Assembly (NCBI GenBank): GCA_028689055.1 | Contig: JAQTWZ010000005.1 | Location: 29,647 to 93,646, forward strand | Source: Sulfurimonas sp. | GTDB lineage: Bacteria; Campylobacterota; Campylobacteria; Campylobacterales; Sulfurimonadaceae | Direction: 5' to 3' | DNA: 64,000 nucleotides | Shown: piece by piece, positions 50,407-57,704 of the stretch | How positions within the stretch are numbered: the first letter of the stretch is position 1 | Layout of the letters: every line of letters starts with the position of its first letter | Notes under the pieces: model-generated | The model's database searches: none | What the model was told of the DNA's origin: nothing | The model's input: the letters and a program-made list of their open reading frames with translations, nothing else | Made by a program: the position numbers and the translations under genes

Positions 50407-53400
50407 ATGCAAGAAAAAGAATTATTTGAACGATTTAAAAATAAGCTTATTGAAGAGTATTCCTATTATGAACAAGATATAAAATTTGAAGTCAAGATAG
50501 ATATATTAATCAATAATATTAGATATATTCCAGATATAGTTGTTTATAAAGATCAAAAACCTTACATAATTATCGAGCTAAAACATAATTACTCGCAAAG
50601 AATATTCGAACTAGCTTTTGAAAAAGTTTCACAAGCTACACGATCTTTAGATGCCAAATATTGTGCGATTGCTACTTTGGATTTTATTGAAACTTATGAA
50701 TTGAAAAATGATGAATTTTTCATGATTCCAAATATCCCCAATAGAATAGGGGAGTTTTATTTAAAAAATCGACTAGATATTGATGAAATTCATTTTAAAT
50801 ATTTATTTAATGAAATTAAAGACATATTATGGTCCGGCGGAAAGAGGGACAGCTACACGATAATCAATGAATTTAATAAAATTCTTTTGGTCAAATTTTT
50901 TATTGACGAAATGCTCTTAAAAGATAGTAAAAGTTTTTTTGAAAACTATAAGTTTGACTCTATGCCAGATATAAATAACTTGTTTTTTACTGCAAATGCA
51001 AACTTTAAAATATTTGAAGATTCAGACAAAATAAATTTAAATCAAAAAGAAATAGAAAAAATAATAAATATTTTAGACGCGATTGGATTATTGCATTTAT
51101 CACATATTGATAAAATCTATTATGATGTTTTTACTAAAGATTTAAAAAATGGAGAAGTTTTTTTATCTGAGGATGCAGTAAATTTTTTGAGTAAAATTCT
51201 TGATAAAACACAAATGACTTTACTTGCAAATAGTGGGTTTGGTCAATTGTCTTTAGAACTTTCAAATCGACTGCAAAATTTTGATTTTATTGAACCTAAT
51301 AGCATAAAGTATAGAACAAATTTAATACTACAGCTTATTAAGGGTACTCACTCAAAACATCAATTAGGCGAGTTTTTGGATGATGATGATGTTTTTAAAT
51401 ATGATACTTTTGGGCAAATAGTATCTACCCCACCTTTGAATATTAGGACAAAAGAATATAAATCCTACCAGCTTACTAAATATACTTCAGGAACAGACAT
51501 CTCTGCATTGCATATAGAAAAATCCCTAAATATATTGCATGAAAATGGACTATTGTTTGTAACTGTATCAGATAGTATTTTGTCAAATCAAATGTTTTCT
51601 TATGTAAGAGACTTTATAAAACAATCTTGTCAGATCCTAGCAATATTATCGTTTGAAGATGGGATATTTTTGAATATCAAGATACCGTCTTCGTTATTGA
51701 TTTTGAAAAAACAAAAAATACATGATTATCATGTCCTAGTTAAAAACATTGATGTCAACGATATTGATCAAGATATACAATTAATCAAAGCCTTTATACA
51801 ATATCAACAACCTAGTGAAAATACTCTTCATATTAATGTACTGAATGATAGTGATAGATGGGATTGTCACTATTATAAAAAAGAATTTTTAGAGATTGAA
51901 AATAAAATAAGCAATGTTAAACATAAATTTTTAGCTGATTATGTAGAGACAATACGAGGTGGGAGTTTAGGACATAATCAGATAGGTACAATTAATTTAA
52001 TAACTGTTGGAACTATCCAAAATGGGCAACTTGAAAAAAGCAAATTAAGTCTTATTACAGATGAACAAAACGATAAAAATAGACGTAGTGTAGTTAAAGA
52101 AAATGATGTACTAGTGAGTGTCGTTGGGAAATATCCTAGATGCGCTAAGGTTACTGCTGAATTTGTAGGGTCAAATACAAACTCAGGTATTGTAATCCTT
52201 AGAATGAAAGATGGTTTTGAAAGTAAAGTTGATGAGATTTATGAGCATTTAAATTCCAAATTAGGTCAAGTTTTATTACACAGGGGTGTTTCATTTACAT
52301 CAACCGTTCCTATTCTGACGCAAAAAGAATTGGAAAAAATACCAATCATTGATAGGTATGACAACAATGAAATATTGGAATTTATAGATCAAGTTAAAGA
52401 AATACCACTATTTAAAAGTCAGCAAGAAGAGAATCTTATAGATGAGGAAGAAATTGAACCTGACAATATAATTTTATCATTAAATGGGCTAAAGGGAAAA
52501 GTATTTGGTCTTGAAGTAATTCGATGTTTTATAAATTTAAAAAACCTAGTCAATTTTGAGATAAACAATCAAAACTTTCAAAGAGAAATAGATGATGCTC
52601 ATAAAAATGAGCTCATAGAATTTTTAAATAAAAGTAATTATAAATTTTTTCCTGAAATTGTTCTAGCTATTAGAGATATTGATACATTAATTGAACAAAA
52701 AGCCGTTTCTTTAATTGGTATGGAACCATGTATACAGTTGAATTTTCATGATACAGAAGATCCGCAAAAAAATGTATATCAAAATATTGAAATACTAGAT
52801 GGAAGACATAGAATTAAATCATTAAAAGACTATATAGAAAAGGATAATTCGCATGAAAATCTAACAGTTTCAATTATATTTATTTTGTTAAGTGATAGTG
52901 ATACTAAAAAGCTAGTACAAAGGGCAATATTTTATAATTTAAATGCGAAAGCCAAGCCTTTGCTTCCTAAAGATTATTTGAATTTACTCGAAAACGATCC
53001 CCATAATACATTGAAAGAACTAGAAATTACCAATATTGACCTATTTAAACACTTATCATTGAATAAATACAAGATATACAATTTAAGTGAAAGCAACGAA
53101 AGCATTCTGGAAAAATGTATAGATATAGCCTATCAATTAAGTTCTCATTTTAAGTCAAATGATTTGAAAAAATTAGACTTTTTTATTACTTTGTTAGAAA
53201 GACAAAATAGCAGGATTTTAAAAAAATATGATATCCATTTAAAAACAAAATTTTATATTTTGATCATTAATATAATAAGTGAAACTAGACTGAATAGAAA
53301 TAAAATCAATGACTATCTGGATAAAGAATTGGCTGGATTTATTGAGTGGTTGGAACTTTCAAATCTCTTTGAATCACTTCAAAAAATCAGTGAATTGAAA

Positions 53401-53970
53401 GATTTTTACAAGACATATCAACAAACATATGTGCCAAAATCAAGAAAAATATATATATCTATGCCTTATCATAAAGAAACAGAATGGACATACTTTTTGA
53501 TTAAAGATGTCATTAATGATATATCAAATAATTTAAAGATCAGAATAGAACCTATAAGAACTGACCAACAAACAAATGGTGTTCATACTGGAATTAGCGA
53601 AACTGTTTATAATGAAATAGCATCTTGTGATTTGATGATTGCTGATTTAACGGGCGGAAATGCAAATGTATTCAATGAAGTCGGTTTTAAAATGGGATTG
53701 GATAAAGCACAAGGTCTAAAGGAAACACAAATTATTTTTATCGTTAATTCTAAATGTTACTATGAAGAGCATTTAGAAAATGAAAGTTTCGTTGATGGTG
53801 AATATAAAGTTAGTGGTAAAGTTCTTAAAAATAGTGCGAAGCAAGTACCATTTAATTTGAGAGGTATTAAACATATAGAGTTTTATAACAGTCACTATTT
53901 AAAAGCTGAATTATACAAAGAGCTAGAACAATATTTTAGTTATTACAAAATTACAAAAGTTTCGAAATAG
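50407..53970 (+). CDS. Multidomain fusion: HsdR_N-like nuclease, degenerate HsdM-like MTase, HsdS-like region, DndB/DGQHR-like domain, NDT-like domain
   Basis: PDIVVYKDQKPYIIIELK (PD-(D/E)xK); HsdM-like body with motif IV as STPPLN; IRGGSLGHNQIG...VKENDVLVSVVG; ILDGRHRIKSL...NLNAKAKPLLPKDYL; KIYISMPYHKETEW...MIADLTGGNANVFNEVGFKMGL. Confidence 0.75.
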   Translation: MQEKELFERFKNKLIEEYSYYEQDIKFEVKIDILINNIRYIPDIVVYKDQKPYIIIELKHNYSQRIFELAFEKVSQATRSLDAKYCAIATLDFIETYELKNDEFFMIPNIPNRIGEFYLKNRLDIDEIHFKYLFNEIKDILWSGGKRDSYTIINEFNKILLVKFFIDEMLLKDSKSFFENYKFDSMPDINNLFFTANANFKIFEDSDKINLNQKEIEKIINILDAIGLLHLSHIDKIYYDVFTKDLKNGEVFLSEDAVNFLSKILDKTQMTLLANSGFGQLSLELSNRLQNFDFIEPNSIKYRTNLILQLIKGTHSKHQLGEFLDDDDVFKYDTFGQIVSTPPLNIRTKEYKSYQLTKYTSGTDISALHIEKSLNILHENGLLFVTVSDSILSNQMFSYVRDFIKQSCQILAILSFEDGIFLNIKIPSSLLILKKQKIHDYHVLVKNIDVNDIDQDIQLIKAFIQYQQPSENTLHINVLNDSDRWDCHYYKKEFLEIENKISNVKHKFLADYVETIRGGSLGHNQIGTINLITVGTIQNGQLEKSKLSLITDEQNDKNRRSVVKENDVLVSVVGKYPRCAKVTAEFVGSNTNSGIVILRMKDGFESKVDEIYEHLNSKLGQVLLHRGVSFTSTVPILTQKELEKIPIIDRYDNNEILEFIDQVKEIPLFKSQQEENLIDEEEIEPDNIILSLNGLKGKVFGLEVIRCFINLKNLVNFEINNQNFQREIDDAHKNELIEFLNKSNYKFFPEIVLAIRDIDTLIEQKAVSLIGMEPCIQLNFHDTEDPQKNVYQNIEILDGRHRIKSLKDYIEKDNSHENLTVSIIFILLSDSDTKKLVQRAIFYNLNAKAKPLLPKDYLNLLENDPHNTLKELEITNIDLFKHLSLNKYKIYNLSESNESILEKCIDIAYQLSSHFKSNDLKKLDFFITLLERQNSRILKKYDIHLKTKFYILIINIISETRLNRNKINDYLDKELAGFIEWLELSNLFESLQKISELKDFYKTYQQTYVPKSRKIYISMPYHKETEWTYFLIKDVINDISNNLKIRIEPIRTDQQTNGVHTGISETVYNEIASCDLMIADLTGGNANVFNEVGFKMGLDKAQGLKETQIIFIVNSKCYYEEHLENESFVDGEYKVSGKVLKNSAKQVPFNLRGIKHIEFYNSHYLKAELYKELEQYFSYYKITKVSK

Positions 53971-53980
53971 GAAGTAATAA

Positions 53981-55288
53981 ATGAATCCCCTCTGCTTCGT
54001 ACTCATGCCATTCGGTAGCAAAAAAGATGAAAATGGTCAGCTAATTGACTTCGATAAAATTTACAGCGATTTTATAAAACCATCCATTGAAGATGCAGGA
54101 TTAGAGCCTATCCGTGCAGATGAAGAGCAGATAGGGGGGATCATCCATAAACCTATGTATGAGAGATTGATGCTGTGTGAGTATGCTGTAGCTGATCTGA
54201 GCACGGCTAATGCTAATGTATTTTATGAGCTGGGCATCCGTCATGCTATTCGACCTCATAGCACCATTTCCATATTTAGTTCCGATACCAAACTCCCTTT
54301 TGACATCAACTTTTTACGCTCATTACCGTATGACAGAGAGCTGAGCGATTTAGAGAGTTTAAAAAAACAGCTCACGGAAAAACTGCTCCATGCCAAAAAA
54401 GAGAAACATACCGATTCGCCTCTCTTTCAACTCGTAGATGGACTCGCACCCTCAAATATCGAGCATATAAAAACGGATGTATTTCGGGAAAGGGTTGAAT
54501 ACAATAAAACAATCAAAAGCCAACTCAAAAGTGCACGAGAAATAAAACCTAAAGAGGATGCAAAAGTAGTGTTGAAAAATTTGCACTCGTCTCTTGGAAC
54601 TTTGAGCGAAATAGAAGCAGGGGTGATTATAGATCTTTTTCTGTCCTACAGAGCCGTTGAAGCGTATAGCGAGATGGTAGAGTTGGTGTCACTCATGTCA
54701 AAACCTTTGCAACAAACGGTAATGGTGCAAGAACAATTAGGATTTGCACTCAACAGAGTAGGGCGGAGAAAAGAGGCGATAGAAGTTCTCGAAGAGGTAA
54801 TAAACAAGCATGGTAAAAACAGTGAAACATGCGGAATCCTCGGACGAGTGTATAAAGACTATTGGCAAGTGAATAGTTCAAATGAGACTCTGGCAAAAGG
54901 GTATTTGAAAAAAGCGATTCAGACCTATTTAGATGGATTTGAATCTGATTTTAGAGACGCTTATCCCGGAATCAATGCGGTTACGCTCATGGATATTTCC
55001 GGAGATAAACGAAAAGACGAAATTTTGCCCGTGGTCACATATGCGGTAAAACAAAAGATGAAAAGTAGTGCCGATTATTGGGATTATGCGACGCTTTTAG
55101 AATTAGCGATACTTGAAAATAACCAAGAAAAAGCACAAGAGCTGATTTCAGATGTTTTAGTACATGTAAAAGAAGATTGGGAGAAAAAAACTACTGCCAA
55201 TAACATCAAATTTATTCGTGAGCATAGAGAATCAAAAGGTCTAGAATGTGCATGGCTAACAGAAATAGAAAAGAAATTAAATCTTTAG
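53981..55288 (+). CDS. NDT-like/TIR-like domain + TRAFs-binding-like (DUF4071-type) protein
   Basis: CFVLMPFGSKKDENGQLIDFDKIYSDFIKPSIEDAGLEPIRADEE...AVADLSTANANVFYELGIRHAI; C-terminal LGRVYKDYWQ...DAYPGINAVTLM. Confidence 0.82.
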   Translation: MNPLCFVLMPFGSKKDENGQLIDFDKIYSDFIKPSIEDAGLEPIRADEEQIGGIIHKPMYERLMLCEYAVADLSTANANVFYELGIRHAIRPHSTISIFSSDTKLPFDINFLRSLPYDRELSDLESLKKQLTEKLLHAKKEKHTDSPLFQLVDGLAPSNIEHIKTDVFRERVEYNKTIKSQLKSAREIKPKEDAKVVLKNLHSSLGTLSEIEAGVIIDLFLSYRAVEAYSEMVELVSLMSKPLQQTVMVQEQLGFALNRVGRRKEAIEVLEEVINKHGKNSETCGILGRVYKDYWQVNSSNETLAKGYLKKAIQTYLDGFESDFRDAYPGINAVTLMDISGDKRKDEILPVVTYAVKQKMKSSADYWDYATLLELAILENNQEKAQELISDVLVHVKEDWEKKTTANNIKFIREHRESKGLECAWLTEIEKKLNL

Positions 55289-55307
55289 ATTTTTTTAAGA
55301 CTTTGTC

Positions 55308-55562
55308 ATGACTCAACAAAATAGTACATTGCTTACTGATGGAAAAATGTTTTTTGACAATATAGTCCCAAAGTTTTTAAATAAATTTGTTGCTAAAAGT
55401 AAAAAAGATTTTTGGCAAAGATATTTTGATTCAATGAATCCTAAAAAATTTCTCGGTTATGATTCAGAAAAAAGTTACCTAGAGATTCATAACTTTACAA
55501 AAAAGCAAATAGTTTTGAATTCAATTCATGATATTTACAGTGATTTAGATACAAAAGGTTAG
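55308..55562 (+). CDS. Hypothetical protein (84 aa)
   Basis: ORF in frame between operon and RMD1-like gene, 5 nt upstream of the next ORF. Confidence 0.4.
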   Translation: MTQQNSTLLTDGKMFFDNIVPKFLNKFVAKSKKDFWQRYFDSMNPKKFLGYDSEKSYLEIHNFTKKQIVLNSIHDIYSDLDTKG

Positions 55563-55567
55563 AAAAG

Positions 55568-56359
55568 ATGGCTAGCACAAAGCAAACAATGGAACTTCTG
55601 GCAATTTACACACTTAAACCTCTCTCTATTGCAGCAATAGAAAAAACTTTGGGTATAACTTTTAAAAAGGCGATAGAAGCGACGCATTATGCACAAATTG
55701 GGGAAGCGATGATCGCTTACACAAATTTTAATGTGCTCACTCTTATAAACTGGACTAAAGAGAGTGCGCAAGAGACACTCAGTTCTATAGGTGTTATAAA
55801 TGATGCAAGTACAATCAATCAAGATTACCCGATTCTTGTCGATTCATCTATTGAGAAAGCTTTTACTATCGACAATGAAAAAATTACACTCAAAGAGCTA
55901 AATATTCTCAATCTTATTATTATCTCTCATGTCATCTCTCAAAGTGTCGCGCTTGAGGTGTATGAGAAAAAACTCTCTGAATATTATGAGAAAAGTAGAA
56001 AACTTATTATCGATGTGAGTACTTTTTCTATTTATAAACGCAATTTGTTGGCAAAGTTTTCAAAACAGCTTGTACTCATTCGCCATGACATGCTTATTGA
56101 CCTTTTTCTTTTAGATAAGCCAAATATTCTTTGGGACAATGAAAACGCGGAACTTCTCTACAACAAACTCGCTTCAAGTCTTGAACTCAAAGACCGTTTT
56201 GATGTGATAGAGTACAAGCTCGATAGCATCAAAGATGACATCGCTATGATTATGGATCTAACCAACCATAACCATAGTTCATTTTTGGAATGGATCATTA
56301 TTATCCTCATCATGATTGAGATAGTTATGAGTTTAATGGAGTGGTTTGGGTTAAAGTAG
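55568..56359 (+). CDS. RMD1/DUF155-family membrane protein
   Basis: C-terminal KLIIDVSTFSIYKRNLLAKFSKQLVLIRHDMLIDLFLLDKPNILWDN...LEWIIIILIMIEIVMSLMEW. Confidence 0.75.
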   Translation: MASTKQTMELLAIYTLKPLSIAAIEKTLGITFKKAIEATHYAQIGEAMIAYTNFNVLTLINWTKESAQETLSSIGVINDASTINQDYPILVDSSIEKAFTIDNEKITLKELNILNLIIISHVISQSVALEVYEKKLSEYYEKSRKLIIDVSTFSIYKRNLLAKFSKQLVLIRHDMLIDLFLLDKPNILWDNENAELLYNKLASSLELKDRFDVIEYKLDSIKDDIAMIMDLTNHNHSSFLEWIIIILIMIEIVMSLMEWFGLK

Positions 56360-56416
56360 CCTATATTTTTTCTCAAACTTGCTCAGGCTCAGAGGCTTGC
56401 TTTCGAGGTAGTCTTG

Positions 56417-56659
56417 TGAACTCCGCCGTTGACATTGGGTGGATACAATCCTGACTGGGCAGTATTGATCGAAAAAGACAACGAAGAGAGGCTGTATTTC
56501 GTCGTAGAGAGCAAAGGAAGCCTCTTCAGCGAAGATTTACGAGATACCGAACAAGCCAAAATCGATTGCGGTAAAAAGCATTTCGAGGCTATTTCCGCCG
56601 ATGCCCTTTTCGTCAAATCCAATGGATTCGAGCATTTTAGGGAGTGTATCTATAGTTAA
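56417..56659 (+). pseudogene. Type III restriction enzyme Res subunit, C-terminal remnant
   Basis: TPPLTLGGYNPDWAVLIEKDNEERLYFVVESKGSLFSEDLRDTEQAKIDCGKKHFEAISADALF; in-frame TGA just upstream, no helicase domain present. Confidence 0.7.
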
Positions 56660-56664
56660 AGTAG

Positions 56665-56685
56665 ATTCCGTGTCAAGCACGGAAT
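56665..56685. repeat. Dispersed palindromic repeat (GATTCCGTGTCAAGCACGGAATGACG type)
   Basis: attccgtg-tcaag-cacggaat, 8-bp perfect arms, followed by gacg; recurrent short repeat type in bacteria. Confidence 0.55.
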
Positions 56686-56705
56686 GACGAAGAATTATAC
56701 GTATT

Positions 56706-57704
56706 TTAAAATCTATCTTTTGCAAAGTGTGCCGCACCCAAAAGGGCGGTCTCAGCATTGAGTGATATTTTTACAGACATCTGCATGAGCATCTCTTCAA
56801 ATCGTCCTTTGGAAACAAAACCTTGCATAAAGTGCTTTTGTTGCATGAGCGACAAAATCTTTGGAGCGATACCGCCGCCGATATAGACACCTCCGAGAGA
56901 GAGTGATTTGAGAGCAAGATTGCCGGCTTCTGCACCGTAAATCTCCGTGAAGAGTTCAAGTGTTTTGAGACACAGGGCATCGTTGTGTTCAAGTGCGCAT
57001 CGGCTGATAAGGGCGCTTTTGTCTGTATTTTTCTCTGCGTTTTGTATCATAAGCGGCTCAGGAATTTGCAACTCTTCTTGCAAAAAGTCATACAAAGCGG
57101 CGATTCCCGGCCCTGAAAGAATCCGCTCATAACTCACATGAGCAGGGTAGTGTCTGCGAAGCCAGAGTAAAAGGGCATCTTGCAGAGGTGAAGTCGGAGC
57201 AAAGTCACTATGTCCACCTTCTGAGCCTAGCGGATGGTAACTCTCTCCATCATAAAAGAGCATACCTTCCCCCAGACCCGTGCCTGCGGCGATAACTGCT
57301 TTGTTGCCTTTGCGGTTTTGCGCGTTTTTGTTGAGTTCTACAAAACTCTCCTCAGGAAGATAGAGCATCCCGTACGCTGTTGCTTCGAGGTCGTTCATCA
57401 AACGCACATTTTGTGTGGCTAAACTCTTTTGCAGAGCCGAGGTGCTGATATGCCACGGCAGGTTTGTTGTCTTGCACTCTGCGTCGATGATAGCTCCTGC
57501 GATACCAAAACAGGCTGCGTTTATCAAAGGATGAGAGCTGTTTTGTAAAAACGCAGCGATAACTTCATCAAAACTCTCAAATGCCCCACTTGAAAACTGC
57601 TGCTGCGTTTGAAGTGCTAAGACTCCATCGACAACTTTATAGAGTGCCAGATTTGTTTTTGTGCCACCAATATCGCCTGCTAGTATCATAGAATCCTCTT
57701 TCAT
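56706..57704 (-). CDS. glk: Glucokinase
   Basis: ILAGDIGGTKTNLALY, AAGTGLGEGMLF, GVYIGGGIAPKIL. Confidence 0.94.
   Translation of the reverse strand: MKEDSMILAGDIGGTKTNLALYKVVDGVLALQTQQQFSSGAFESFDEVIAAFLQNSSHPLINAACFGIAGAIIDAECKTTNLPWHISTSALQKSLATQNVRLMNDLEATAYGMLYLPEESFVELNKNAQNRKGNKAVIAAGTGLGEGMLFYDGESYHPLGSEGGHSDFAPTSPLQDALLLWLRRHYPAHVSYERILSGPGIAALYDFLQEELQIPEPLMIQNAEKNTDKSALISRCALEHNDALCLKTLELFTEIYGAEAGNLALKSLSLGGVYIGGGIAPKILSLMQQKHFMQGFVSKGRFEEMLMQMSVKISLNAETALLGAAHFAKDRF

Noticed and set aside
50407-53970. Ordinary type I restriction-modification system
   Set aside because: No separate HsdR helicase, HsdM or HsdS genes; MTase motifs look degenerate and extra DndB-like and NDT-like domains are fused
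56389-56622. 77-aa - strand ORF
   Set aside because: Antisense to the recognisable Res C-terminal remnant
42079-56700. Prophage or integrative element
   Set aside because: No integrase, transposase, structural phage genes, tRNA or clear att repeats seen
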